Positions 27,101-35,815 of a stretch of 64,000 nt of DNA are shown here, one piece after another; the stretch's first letter is position 1, and each line of letters opens with the position of its first letter. The notes beneath the pieces were generated by a model. It searched no databases and was not told the DNA's origin. It saw only the letters and a program-made list of their open reading frames with translations. Source of the stretch: Cytophagales bacterium (lineage in GTDB: Bacteria > Bacteroidota > Bacteroidia > Cytophagales > Flammeovirgaceae). Location: NCBI GenBank assembly GCA_025056215.1, contig JANWWC010000001.1:620001-684000 (forward strand), read 5' to 3'. The translations under genes were made by a program, and so were the position numbers.

Positions 27101-28391
27101 GCATATCACTTCCTGTACCTCCCGCTGTACCAATAAAATCAAAGCCTGTATCATTGGCTCCGCTGTTGTTCAGGTCTTTAGTTCCTGTGTTAGTAATTGC
27201 ACCATTCACACCAGTTGCGTTCGAGATGCGAACGATACTATTCGACTTCATAACAAAATTACCGACTCCGCTCACAATTAATGTACCTAATTGCAAAATA
27301 GCATTGTCATCTACTGTTAGAGTTACTCCTGATGGGATAGTATAATTAGCATTAAAAGTTACGTGAGGGGGAGTAGGAGTAGCAGCAGTGCTCATGAGCT
27401 GAGAAATATACAAATCGGTTGAGTTGAAGGTAAGTGTGACCACATCACCTACTTGATAGCCGATTCCTGCAAAAACAGCCGTTCCAATTGAAGAAACCAA
27501 CCCTAAACTGGTAGTGGTTATATTAAAAGCAGCATGTTTACCAGAGCCTCCCGATAAAACTACAGGCACCGTGGCATTAATAGGATAACCAACACCTGAT
27601 GTGGTAAGAGAAATGCCTGTAATTCCTCCTGCATTGTTCACAGCAGTTACAGTAGCAGTAGCATTTACAACAGGTTGCCAACAGCGCACTGTGAGAGAAA
27701 GATAACTCAAATTAGATTTATCAGTGCGCACATTCGATGCAGCTAAAGAAATAGGAGCCACTACGTAGTGAACAGGTGTAGCTACAAAAGAACCTCCAGA
27801 ACCATCGCCAAAACCTCCATTGTTATTATTACTATTAAGATTTCCAGATACACGAACAATGCCCGTGGTTCCTGTGTAGTGAATATAATTTCTAAGCTCG
27901 CTTGCTTGACCAAAGATAAGATTCCCCTGTACATTAATAATGCCGTTATTTAACAGCACCCGAGCATCTTGTGTATCACCGCCACTGCCGCCATTGATGG
28001 CTAAATTTCCACCGACTATGAGTGTACCGTCGTTGACATTCAGCGTTTTGAATATGCCTGCTGTGTTAGCATTTATCGTAACATTTCCTGAACAAAAAAG
28101 TATCATGCTACCCATGTTCAAGGTAGAATTAGCATTTCCACTGTTTATGGTTAAAGAAGCGATGGTGTCTGAAATATCCATGGTTACAGTGTGGCCGTTA
28201 GCGATTGTAACGTTGCAGTTTGATGAAAGACCTTGCCCGGGTGTATAAGTACAGCCACCAGCAGTAGTCCAAATAGCACTATTCCAATTACCGCTCGCAT
28301 TTGAAGTAGCTGTCTGAGCACAAGCAATCCGTATCAGTCCTATCAAAGGAAAAATAAACAACAAAGCAATATTGAATAGTCGTTTTTTCAT
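24135..28391 (-). CDS. Large secreted beta-helix protein with T9SS C-terminal sorting domain
   Basis: 1418 residues. The signal peptide ends near IACAQ. Most of the chain is repetitive beta structure with many LxVxGxGNxxxN-type strands typical of autotransporter-like surface proteins. Three or four copies of a GxGY-containing unit (for example TSGVGYPINATVPVVLSGG and VNGGAGYPNGDSIPAILV) are spread through residues about 250-900. The C-terminal 75 residues are a T9SS type A sorting domain (SVKIFSDGTSAYVDLSSQAE, GQVVVAPF, LNSGIYVVKVTT). It should be exported by T9SS and anchored or released at the surface. The role (adhesion or matrix) is not known. Confidence 0.85.
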   Translation of the reverse strand: MKKRLFNIALLFIFPLIGLIRIACAQTATSNASGNWNSAIWTTAGGCTYTPGQGLSSNCNVTIANGHTVTMDISDTIASLTINSGNANSTLNMGSMILFCSGNVTINANTAGIFKTLNVNDGTLIVGGNLAINGGSGGDTQDARVLLNNGIINVQGNLIFGQASELRNYIHYTGTTGIVRVSGNLNSNNNNGGFGDGSGGSFVATPVHYVVAPISLAASNVRTDKSNLSYLSLTVRCWQPVVNATATVTAVNNAGGITGISLTTSGVGYPINATVPVVLSGGSGKHAAFNITTTSLGLVSSIGTAVFAGIGYQVGDVVTLTFNSTDLYISQLMSTAATPTPPHVTFNANYTIPSGVTLTVDDNAILQLGTLIVSGVGNFVMKSNSIVRISNATGVNGAITNTGTKDLNNSGANDTGFDFIGTAGGTGSDMPASVNHIIVAGAARTLSQATTVKKNLAIVNNNFNLNNPITFGNDCNIIRKGTSNHILINGVSFPGNNEAQANVFGVRHFPCEYVEPGFPSGGCTPGLWNVPTGTLNVFYSRTGADINIGPEIPRRVVPGLTLNVYVNMTGNAAIFASNDKSSSDGVQNKLVINGTLALIDGELRFGSETAGVFGKSSPSIQLPELQVLGPIRVVSGRITAPNPPFGNLIIGGTGAIVGSPFTSTATFNQFTLNRSGVTITIGTGSEIRVNEKLNLLAGTLDVGSGTLVIRDYDFTKAARARITVSSGQVTGLATVPFLNGSGYTNQTNVPIPGAGTGGLMNIYTQNGAVTHLELVNFGSGYGVSSTFNIPGGDGQAFGFYRQGPANFATLVVGRGLDNNTTYSPGGFTVGQRVAVLASAGATVGNGAARMQITSVDAFGKITGATVVNGGAGYPNGDSIPAILVPFGATTALNISGGTLNVGASSTLAFDLENNTTISGISTLFGFENRGSGTLNITQPLTILNRVVVTGSGNVNCNGNLTLANNAVVLDTTTGPNGGGRVVGTCKMIRQAANHNRYNYVSSPITNAPVSLLTANSGKAAFMYDETHPQYAGPSWINVPTSFTMTPGRGYAAYKAGTITFTGTFNSGNVSIPVTRTANNAVDSIGWNLIGNPYPSSISVPSFINSNSSLGITHVYLYDDASDVRTSDRYVSINAFGAVTNVTSPTYVSPQPFIASGQGFFVKVNTNGNVVFRDSIRRTVHNNQFYREEAGKEKVWIAATDANGENINTILVGCSPEATEGEDLTMDAPKKRVAQAGVQLYSLLNNRRYVIQAKDELLMGSTKTFPIGIEVKNAGTYVLSTVKKEGFEDAKILLEDTQSDEVVDLEQGPYSVTLPSGETNNRFLLHLSREEAVLSTRVNKKSDVSSVKIFSDGTSAYVDLSSQAEATIAVMNTVGQVVVAPFIAQGGSILKLNAPLNSGIYVVKVTTSSGVVSDKVLIK

Positions 28392-28571
28392 TTTACATAC
28401 AATTTTAATTTAATTAACACATATCTTTAAAAAAACTATTGTATGAGTAATCTGCAAATTTTCTTCAAGTAAGTTTTTAAAATCGAGTTTTGCAAGCGTA
28501 GAATAATCAGAAAATCTTGTATTAACATGTTTTAACAAAAAAAATGTCTGTTTTTTTTGTTTATATCGTTA

Positions 28572-30674
28572 TTAACTAATTTTGCTCCACATGGTTTGTT
28601 TTGATCTAAAAAGCGACTGCTTAAGAATTTGATGTTCGGGCCTTTCTAAAAGAGGGTCGTCTTCTAAAATTTTTTGAGCAATTGCTCTTGTTTCTTGCAC
28701 TAAAAACGCATCTTGAGAAAGGTCTGCAAATCTAAGTTGAAGAATGCCGCTTTGTTGAGTTCCTGCAAGATCGCCAGGACCTCTTAGCTTGAGGTCAGCA
28801 TCAGCAATTTCAAAGCCGTTAGTAGTTCGTACCATAGTAGAAAGCTTAAAACGCGCTTCTTTGCTTATTTTATCTCCTGATATCAAAATGCAGTAAGACT
28901 GTTCTGCTCCCCGTCCGACTCTTCCGCGCAATTGGTGCAACTGGGCTAATCCAAACCTTTCTGCATTTTCAATGACCATCATGGTAGCATTCGGCACATT
29001 GACTCCTACTTCTATGACAGTAGTAGCTACCATAATATGAGTTTTTTGTTCTTTAAAAGCCTGCATTTCAGCTTCTTTTTCATTCGGTTTCATTCTTCCA
29101 TGCAGAATGCTTACCCTGTATTGCGGGAATTCCTGACAAATCACTTCATATCCTTTTAACAAATCCTTTAAATCGGCATTTTGTTCAGATTCTTCTATTA
29201 CTGGATACACCACATACACTTGCCTTCCTTTTTGAATTTCTTGTTTCATCAATCCAAATACGCGCAAACGATTTTTTTCAGAAAACCAAAGCGTGTGAAT
29301 CGGTTTTCTACCAGCAGGGAGTTCATCGATGATAGAAACATCTAAATCTCCGTATAAGGTCATTGCAAGAGTTCTAGGGATAGGAGTAGCTGTCATCACC
29401 AATACATGAGGCAGAGTTTTGCTCTGCTTTTCCCATAACTTGGCGCGCTGAGCTACTCCAAATCGATGCTGTTCATCAATAATACAAAGCCCTAAGTTGT
29501 GAAACTTGACACTATCTTCCAATAAGGCATGAGTTCCAATAATAATTTTCAAATCTCCTTTTTCTAAGTCTTCTAATAGCTTTGTTCGCGCAGTTTTTTT
29601 AGTAGAGCCCGTAAGCAGAGCCATAGAAATGTTGAGCATTTCAGAATAAGGCTTCAGTCCTTGAAAATGCTGAGTAGCTAATATTTCAGTAGGCGCCATT
29701 AAGCAAGCTTGTGCGTTGTTATCAATTGCTAACAACATACAAATAAAAGCTACAATTGTTTTTCCGCTTCCGACGTCGCCTTGTAAAAGTCTGTTCATTT
29801 GCTTGCCCGATTTTAGATCCTGAAAAATTTCACGGATGACTCTTTTTTGGGCGTCAGTCAAATCGAAAGGGAGATAATTTTTATAAAAATGTGTGAGTAG
29901 TTGCGTTTTTTGAAAAACTTGCCCATCGCATTTTTGTTTTCTTTCTGTTTTTAAATGCAACAACCTGAGTTGAATATAAAACAGCTCTTCAAATTTGAGC
30001 CTTGCTTTTGCTTTTTGAAGTTGTGCAATATTTTCAGGGAAATGAATAAACTGAACAGCTTGAGATTTAGAAATAAGCTTGTATTTTTCTAAGATATACC
30101 CTGGGAGAGTTTCTTGAATATAAGGAAGCGCTAACGGAATCAAAGCTTCGAGCAATTTAGAAATTCCTTTGCTATCTAACCCACGCTTTTTAAGCTTTTC
30201 AGTAGTATGATATATAGGTGTAAGTCCTAATTTTGGAGGTTGTGCAGATATTAGAACATCAATTTCTGGGTGAACCATATTAAACTTATCGCCAAAACGA
30301 GTCACCTTTCCGAAAACAATATACTCAACATACGGCTTGATATTTTTTTGTATCCAGCTAATTGCTTGAAACCAAACCAGTTCCATGCTACCAGTTTCGT
30401 CTTTAAAAGTAGCTACGAGCCTTTTTTTTGTGCCTTCTCCTACGATTCGCATTTCTGTAATGCGTCCTTGAATTTGTACACAAGGCATTTCATCTGAAAG
30501 TTGGCAAATTTTAATCAAGCAACTGCGATCTTCATGGCGAAAAGGATAATGCTCGAGAAGTTCTCTGAAAGTAAAAATGCCGAGCTCTGTATTAAGCAGC
30601 ATTGCTCTTTGCGGACCCATTTCCTTCAAATACTCGATTTTAGTTTCCAAGAAAGGAACATTCTTATTCAACAT
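28572..30674 (-). CDS. recG: ATP-dependent DNA helicase RecG
   Basis: 700 residues, the usual length. The wedge/OB-fold domain fills about residues 60-190, the helicase Walker A motif is LQGDVGSGKT near residue 300, the Walker B box is IIDEQHRFG near residue 400, and motif VI lies around LRGRVGRGAEQSYC. RecG reverses stalled replication forks and processes Holliday junctions. The ATG at 30674 gives the family-standard N-terminus; a frame opening at 30737 is possible but longer than relatives. It stands alone on the minus strand. Confidence 0.95.
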   Translation of the reverse strand: MLNKNVPFLETKIEYLKEMGPQRAMLLNTELGIFTFRELLEHYPFRHEDRSCLIKICQLSDEMPCVQIQGRITEMRIVGEGTKKRLVATFKDETGSMELVWFQAISWIQKNIKPYVEYIVFGKVTRFGDKFNMVHPEIDVLISAQPPKLGLTPIYHTTEKLKKRGLDSKGISKLLEALIPLALPYIQETLPGYILEKYKLISKSQAVQFIHFPENIAQLQKAKARLKFEELFYIQLRLLHLKTERKQKCDGQVFQKTQLLTHFYKNYLPFDLTDAQKRVIREIFQDLKSGKQMNRLLQGDVGSGKTIVAFICMLLAIDNNAQACLMAPTEILATQHFQGLKPYSEMLNISMALLTGSTKKTARTKLLEDLEKGDLKIIIGTHALLEDSVKFHNLGLCIIDEQHRFGVAQRAKLWEKQSKTLPHVLVMTATPIPRTLAMTLYGDLDVSIIDELPAGRKPIHTLWFSEKNRLRVFGLMKQEIQKGRQVYVVYPVIEESEQNADLKDLLKGYEVICQEFPQYRVSILHGRMKPNEKEAEMQAFKEQKTHIMVATTVIEVGVNVPNATMMVIENAERFGLAQLHQLRGRVGRGAEQSYCILISGDKISKEARFKLSTMVRTTNGFEIADADLKLRGPGDLAGTQQSGILQLRFADLSQDAFLVQETRAIAQKILEDDPLLERPEHQILKQSLFRSKQTMWSKIS

Positions 30675-30970
30675 AATTAGTAAACTCTCAAAGAATAACG
30701 TGGAATTACATATAACAATTTTAGCAAATTTTTTCAAACTTTTTTAAATTTTAAGCTTTATACAACCTAAACTTTTCGAAAGTTCCACGAAAGCATTGTG
30801 TAGAAACTGCTTAAATCATATCGATGCAAGCCTTAATGTTGTACTTGTCGCTGTACAAATGATTTAACAGAAAAAATTAGGTAGAAAATAAAAAATTTGT
30901 TCTAAAAAAGAGTGCTGTAAGAAATACAGGAAAAAAGGAAGCATTGTAAGAAATGTCCTAAAATTATAGC

Positions 30971-33346
30971 TTAATACCTGATAAATATTCGAAAATTAAT
31001 GAATCGCTGCGTAAGAGTATTAGGTACTCCGTATTGATTTCCATCAAAATCGCGTAGCCAAGTAAAAGAAACGGTATTGCGAACATTAAGTAAATTCAAA
31101 ACATCTAATCCAATGAGGCAAGATTCTAAAGAGCGATGATTGACTTTTTGTTTGCTTCTGTACCAAACGACTTTACTAAAACCTAAATCGGTGCGAAAAT
31201 AGCGAGTTCCTTTTTCAAAAAACTGACGATACTGAAGTTGGTTAGGAGGGCCAAAAGGCAATCCAGAACCGTACAAAATGCGAATATTCATTCTCCAAGA
31301 GGGATTCTGCAAAATATGGTCTTGAAAAAAAACAGATACCGTAATGCGCTGGTCAGAAGGACGACGAATCCAGTTTCGATGATCAAAACCGACATTTTCG
31401 CGAGTTTGCAAATAGCTAATATTAAACCAAGACTCTAATTCACGCACAAACTCTCCATTAATACGTATATCAGCGCCATAAGCATAGGCGATAGCTTGGT
31501 TATTGCCATAATATCGCAAACGCACATTATCAATATCGTAAGCGACAACATTCCACAGGTTTTTGTAATAAGTTTCTGCTATAAATCGAAAGATTCTTCT
31601 CCACATCCAAAAATGATAATCCATTCCTACAATCGCATGAAAAGATTGCTGAGCACGCAACTGCGTATTAACGTTTCCCAACGGGTCGCGCATTTCTCGA
31701 TAAAAAGGAGGTTGCGCATAAAATCCTAAAGCCGTCTTAAAGACAACATCTCTCCTCCAATGCGGACGGAAACTATATTGTACTCTGGGACTTAATAAGA
31801 GTTGTTTATTCAACGAGCCGTAATTAAAACGCATGCCTACTGTGAGTGTGTGAAAAGTGTCAGTAGAAAAAGTAAGTTGCCCATAACCACTTGTTCGGTC
31901 CGTATAAAGAGACGCTTGACTACGAAAAGAATAAACCGCTTTAATGAAATCCACAGAGTCAGTAAGTTGATATTCATTGAGAAAATCTTGAATCCTTTCT
32001 TGCTCGTATCGCAAACCAAATTGAGCAGTAAATTTCTCATTGATAACAAAAAGATTTCTGTTTTCTGTAGCAAACACCTGTGCTTCTAAAATATTTCTTC
32101 CTACTTGATAACTGCTTGCAATTCCTCGCGTACTGATGCATTTGTTATTATCTTGGAGAGTAGGATTTTCTAATCGGCAAATTGCATAAAACGCTTCTGT
32201 GTTGAAGAACTCCCTTTCACGCGTGGTCATACCTGAAACAATCCAATCAGATTGAAAGCGATGAGAAAATCGCCGTTGAAAGCGAATACTTTGTTGAAAA
32301 GTATTGTACTTCATGCGCTCTTTTCCATCGAAATCCACATTTAAACGAAAGTTTTCAAACAATGTTCCAAAAGTTGTTTCTCGCGCTTGCGGGAATACTT
32401 CATAGCGATTGGCAGCATAGTTTGTCAATATCCCAAGAGTAGTGCTTGAAGATGTCTTCTGAAGAGGAGAAAGCACCACGTGAGTATAGTTTTGAACATC
32501 TGTAAAGTACGGAAAATACTCTCCATCGATATCAGGCAGTCCGCCAAACTGGAAAAGGTATTTAGCGGATTTATGTCGCAAACTAGTGATAGTAGAAACT
32601 CTTTTGATGGTATTCTCTACTGTAAAGCTTCCTCCTAACAATCCTGCATTAAAACTCGCACTAAAACGCTTCGGTTGTTTATATTCTACATTCAAAACAG
32701 AAGAAAGCTTATCGCCGTACTTGGGTTGCCAACCTCCTGCTGAAAACTCAACAGACTTAACCATATCAGGATTAATAAAACTTAAACCTTCTTGCTCGCC
32801 TGCTCTCACTAAAAAAGGGCGATAAACTATCATACCATTTACATACACTAAGTTTTCGTCAAAATTTCCTCCTCTTACTGAGTAGGCAGAAGAAAGTTCA
32901 TTATTCCCTGAGACTCCTAAACCGATGCTCATGAGCGCCTGATTAAAATCTAAGAAGGGCGACGGAATGTTTTGCAAAGTGCGGGGTTGTAAGATTATTG
33001 TTCCTGCTTGCTCTCGCTCTTGAGTTGGTGCCAAAATTTCTACATCTGAAAGAATCTTAGTTTCTTTGATCATTTGCTTTTTGATAAGAGCAGGAATAGC
33101 TGATGCCGAAATATACAAAGTATCTGTTTGATAGCCTAAGAGTCGGAAAACAAGTCCGATGTTTTGAGTAGGAGGAATTTCTAATGTAAAACTTCCCTTT
33201 TCAGAAAAAGTAAATTTTTGAGTATAAATTTCGTAAATTACTACACCATCGAGCGCTGACTCATCATCATACACTGTACCCTTAAGACGAATAGTCTGGC
33301 TAAACGCTACAGAGATTCCACAGAAAACAGTTATAATCCATTTCAT
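30971..33346 (-). CDS. TonB-dependent outer-membrane receptor
   Basis: 791 residues. Signal peptide (to about VAFSQ), then a carboxypeptidase-regulatory-like Ig domain, then a plug domain (AYSVRGGNFDENLVYVNGM, VEFSAGGWQPKYGDKLSSVL) and a long beta-barrel ending in an aromatic residue (INFRIFIRY). No SusD-type partner follows, so it is more likely a siderophore, cobalamin, metal or small-peptide receptor than a SusC-type glycan one. A DUF2490 gene lies 24 bases upstream on the same strand. The ATG at 33346 is used; a TTG at 33364 is in frame. Confidence 0.9.
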   Translation of the reverse strand: MKWIITVFCGISVAFSQTIRLKGTVYDDESALDGVVIYEIYTQKFTFSEKGSFTLEIPPTQNIGLVFRLLGYQTDTLYISASAIPALIKKQMIKETKILSDVEILAPTQEREQAGTIILQPRTLQNIPSPFLDFNQALMSIGLGVSGNNELSSAYSVRGGNFDENLVYVNGMIVYRPFLVRAGEQEGLSFINPDMVKSVEFSAGGWQPKYGDKLSSVLNVEYKQPKRFSASFNAGLLGGSFTVENTIKRVSTITSLRHKSAKYLFQFGGLPDIDGEYFPYFTDVQNYTHVVLSPLQKTSSSTTLGILTNYAANRYEVFPQARETTFGTLFENFRLNVDFDGKERMKYNTFQQSIRFQRRFSHRFQSDWIVSGMTTREREFFNTEAFYAICRLENPTLQDNNKCISTRGIASSYQVGRNILEAQVFATENRNLFVINEKFTAQFGLRYEQERIQDFLNEYQLTDSVDFIKAVYSFRSQASLYTDRTSGYGQLTFSTDTFHTLTVGMRFNYGSLNKQLLLSPRVQYSFRPHWRRDVVFKTALGFYAQPPFYREMRDPLGNVNTQLRAQQSFHAIVGMDYHFWMWRRIFRFIAETYYKNLWNVVAYDIDNVRLRYYGNNQAIAYAYGADIRINGEFVRELESWFNISYLQTRENVGFDHRNWIRRPSDQRITVSVFFQDHILQNPSWRMNIRILYGSGLPFGPPNQLQYRQFFEKGTRYFRTDLGFSKVVWYRSKQKVNHRSLESCLIGLDVLNLLNVRNTVSFTWLRDFDGNQYGVPNTLTQRFINFRIFIRY

Positions 33347-33370
33347 GCTAAAAATTAGAACCAAGACAAA

Positions 33371-34129
33371 CTAAGAGTCTTTCGATTTATTTTCTTTTTT
33401 TCTTAAGTCAATCTGGTGAAAAAGGAAAAAACGAGCTGTATTACTTTCTACGTAGCTGGAAGGAGCAGGTTGTTGCAAAAAAGTATGCATGTAGCCAACC
33501 TGAAAATGAATGGTGGGAGTAATTTGAAACCCTACTCCTACAAACAAGCGGTTTTGATCTAAATAATTATAAATAATTTCTTTACCTGCATTCATGAGCA
33601 ATTCGTTTTGAAGTACGCCCACAAGGCTCTTCGGTTGATTAGGCTTTTTATTATTAAGACTAACTGAAATGTTCAACATGTAACGCAAACGATGATTGAA
33701 ATTATATCCTGGCACAATTTCTCCGTTAAGCATTTTTTGGCGGTAGCGCTGTTCAAAACGAAAGCGATGCATAATGCGCATACGCGGATAAGTATTAACC
33801 CATTGAACTTGTTGCCATATGCGGTGTTCGTTTCGGTCGATACGGTTAATATTCTCAAAAGAATGCAAGTTAGCGTAACCTCCAACAAACATCGTACCTA
33901 ACTTATTTCGATAGATAACCCCTACTCGAACAATCCAAAAAGAGTTAAGATTTAAATTTTCTGTCCGCAAATGAAAATCAAACCAACTTCCCCACCTTTC
34001 CGTATTGCGCGCCTGAAAAAGGTAACCATACCACATATAATTTTTATGTGTAACACGCTTTGCAGGCGATTGTGCAAACAAAATTGGAATCTTAAAACTC
34101 AAAACTAAAACTAATAACAAAACTTTCAT
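33371..34129 (-). CDS. DUF2490 outer-membrane beta-barrel protein
   Basis: 252 residues with a signal peptide ending near FAQSPAK. Repeating amphipathic beta strands rich in aromatics (WYGYLFQARNTERWGSWFDF, RTENLNLNSFWIVRVG, HRLRYMLNISVSL) fit the small outer-membrane barrels of DUF2490. It ends in a Lys-rich tail, not in an aromatic residue. It begins the two-gene unit with the TonB-dependent receptor. Function is unknown. Confidence 0.8.
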   Translation of the reverse strand: MKVLLLVLVLSFKIPILFAQSPAKRVTHKNYMWYGYLFQARNTERWGSWFDFHLRTENLNLNSFWIVRVGVIYRNKLGTMFVGGYANLHSFENINRIDRNEHRIWQQVQWVNTYPRMRIMHRFRFEQRYRQKMLNGEIVPGYNFNHRLRYMLNISVSLNNKKPNQPKSLVGVLQNELLMNAGKEIIYNYLDQNRLFVGVGFQITPTIHFQVGYMHTFLQQPAPSSYVESNTARFFLFHQIDLRKKENKSKDS

Positions 34130-34146
34130 GCCAGTAGATACCTTTA

Positions 34147-34183
34147 CAAAAATAAAAAAGGCTATGACATGATCACAGCCCTT
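34147..34183 (-). promoter_or_regulatory. Promoter with an inverted repeat in its spacer (DUF2490/TonB-receptor operon)
   Basis: On the minus strand TATTTTTG (34154-34147) is an exact -7 element. A -33-like CTG lies 21 bases upstream. The inverted repeat GGCTATGA/TCACAGCC (34160-34167 and 34173-34180, one mismatch, 5-base spacer) lies between them, where a repressor would block RNA polymerase. The same hairpin followed by T could also act as a terminator. Confidence 0.45.
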
Positions 34184-34428
34184 AGTCTAGTAAATATGAA
34201 AATGAAAAAATTGCTTTTTTTAAATTAAGAACCTAAAGAAGTTCTTAATATTTCTGAGACAAAAATATATTTGTTTCTTTGAATTACAAAATCTTCTATG
34301 CGAATTTAAGAATTTTGCATGTAAGATAGATTTTTCTTATTTACACTTTTAAAACAATTTTTTCTTAAATATAGACATCCTTTAAGTAACTTTTTGTTTC
34401 AAAAACTTTTTTTTTAACATCAAAACAA
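34184..34428. other. Non-coding gap 34130-34464
   Basis: The 335-base gap between the DUF2490 operon and the MaoC gene is AT-rich and without a plausible gene. Besides the promoter elements listed separately it holds one further hairpin, TTAAGAAC/GTTCTTAA at 34225-34232 and 34241-34248, of unknown use. Confidence 0.5.
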
Positions 34429-34436
34429 TAGTTTTG
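34429..34436 (+). promoter_or_regulatory. Putative -7 element for the MaoC-type gene
   Basis: TAGTTTTG matches TAnnTTTG exactly, 29 bases before the ATG. The -33 region is only a T run. Confidence 0.4.
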
Positions 34437-34464
34437 TAGGTGTTTTTACTTAGGCTCTAATACT

Positions 34465-34884
34465 ATGGAAAACTCACCTTTAAAAGTAGGAGACAGCTAT
34501 GAATATTTATTTAGTTTTTCGCAAGAACAAGTAAATGCTTTTTCCGAACTCACAGGTGACTTCAATCCATTGCATCATGATAAAGAGTTTGCTGCCCAAA
34601 CTCCTTTTAAAGAGCCGATTATTCATGGTTTTTTGGCAGGAAGCGTATTTTCTAAAGTACTCGGCATGGAATTTCCTGGAAAAGGAAGCATCTACGTATC
34701 TCAGTCCATGTCATTTCTCAGACCAATGTACGTAAAAAAATATTACAAAGCCGTTTTCACAGTGTTAAATATTGATCCAACCAAGAAAAAAGGAACGATT
34801 CGCACGCAAATTTTTGACGTAGAAAAAAACAAGCAAACAATTGAGGGTGAAGCGGTTATCATAAACGAGCGATTTGTGCAATAA
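34465..34884 (+). CDS. MaoC-like (R)-specific enoyl-CoA hydratase
   Basis: 139 residues of the single hot-dog fold. The hydratase-2 motif is complete: LTGDFNPLHHD (catalytic Asp32 and His37) followed by PIIHGFLAGSVFSKVLG. It resembles PhaJ-type enoyl-CoA hydratases, which form (R)-3-hydroxyacyl-CoA; other MaoC-like proteins act in branched or keto acid routes. The gene stands alone, so its pathway is not shown by context. Confidence 0.88.
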   Translation: MENSPLKVGDSYEYLFSFSQEQVNAFSELTGDFNPLHHDKEFAAQTPFKEPIIHGFLAGSVFSKVLGMEFPGKGSIYVSQSMSFLRPMYVKKYYKAVFTVLNIDPTKKKGTIRTQIFDVEKNKQTIEGEAVIINERFVQ

Positions 34885-34996
34885 CTCTTTATCCCAACTT
34901 TACTGATAAATTCAAATGATTGCGTAATTTTTTTCTAAATGTAATTTTTTTTATAAAATTTCACTTTTTATGAGTCAAATTTTTATGTTTTTCCCT

Positions 34997-35815
34997 TTAT
35001 CGACATATAGAAAGTTGAAGGCCTAAAATTTTGAGAATATTTTGTTGAATTTCTATGTTAGGCGCATCCCACATAAACATTCCTTTTCCTATTTTGACGC
35101 CGTGTAACTTAATCAGTGTTCCTTCAGTCTGTGGCAAAATTTGAATATAAGCCAATCTATCGACTTCTATATCAAAACTGCCTTGTCGCATACGCGGGTA
35201 TTTACCGCCATAATACCCTATGTTTGTCTGTAAAGGACTCGGAGAAGTCTCTATTAAAAATAAATCTCCTTGTTTGATAATACGCCGTATGTGATAAATA
35301 AAATTTCTCTGTTCTGAGATTTCAGAATCTTCCCCTACAGTTGAATAAGGAGAAATTCCTACAAGCCAACAAAGGGTTTCGCTATCTACATAATCTCCAT
35401 TGCTAAAATAATTAGAAAGATCCAACAAACGCCCCTCCACTGTAGGAGCCTTTAACAAAGGCAAAAGTTCTTGAATAGTTTTGCGTTGAGAAAGTTGTTT
35501 CTGAAATTTTTGAGTGTAATGATACTGCTGAGACTGATAAGTCAAAATGAGAGTATCTCGAGCAAAATTCCATTCTGCTTTCCAGCGAATAGAGTCGTTT
35601 TGCAATCTAAAAGCATTTTTTTGTACTTTATAACGCACATCGTAAAAAGGCTTGCCGCGGTACTGAACTTTACATTTTCCTCTTTTTTCTAAAATAATTA
35701 CTTGCGGAATATCTCGAGAAAGTACATCACAACAATACCATGTGCCGTAGGGTAAGCGAGATTGACAAGAATTTAAAATCACAACAATTCCTAGAAAATA
35801 AAACACTTGTTTCAT
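34997..35815 (-). CDS. Lipoprotein of unknown function
   Basis: 272 residues with lipobox ILNSC (Cys17). The N-terminal half (about 22-110) has a beta-rich pattern (GTWYCCDVLSRDIPQVIILE, DTLILTYQSQQYHYTQKF) that looks like a lipocalin-like small barrel. The second half is different, with an RLLDLSNYFSNGDYVDSETL stretch. No family recognised. It overlaps the MFS gene by 4 bases (ATGA), so translation is coupled. It is the last gene of a five-gene minus-strand operon. Confidence 0.6.
   Translation of the reverse strand: MKQVFYFLGIVVILNSCQSRLPYGTWYCCDVLSRDIPQVIILEKRGKCKVQYRGKPFYDVRYKVQKNAFRLQNDSIRWKAEWNFARDTLILTYQSQQYHYTQKFQKQLSQRKTIQELLPLLKAPTVEGRLLDLSNYFSNGDYVDSETLCWLVGISPYSTVGEDSEISEQRNFIYHIRRIIKQGDLFLIETSPSPLQTNIGYYGGKYPRMRQGSFDIEVDRLAYIQILPQTEGTLIKLHGVKIGKGMFMWDAPNIEIQQNILKILGLQLSICR

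Noticed and set aside
30675-30970. Possible RNA or attenuator between recG and the TonB receptor
   Set aside because: A TTGTAC/GTACAA pair is visible, but too short and without terminator or promoter to support a feature.
32586-32825. Plus-strand frames opposite the TonB-dependent receptor
   Set aside because: Antisense shadows of a clear outer-membrane receptor gene; no start signals or family likeness.
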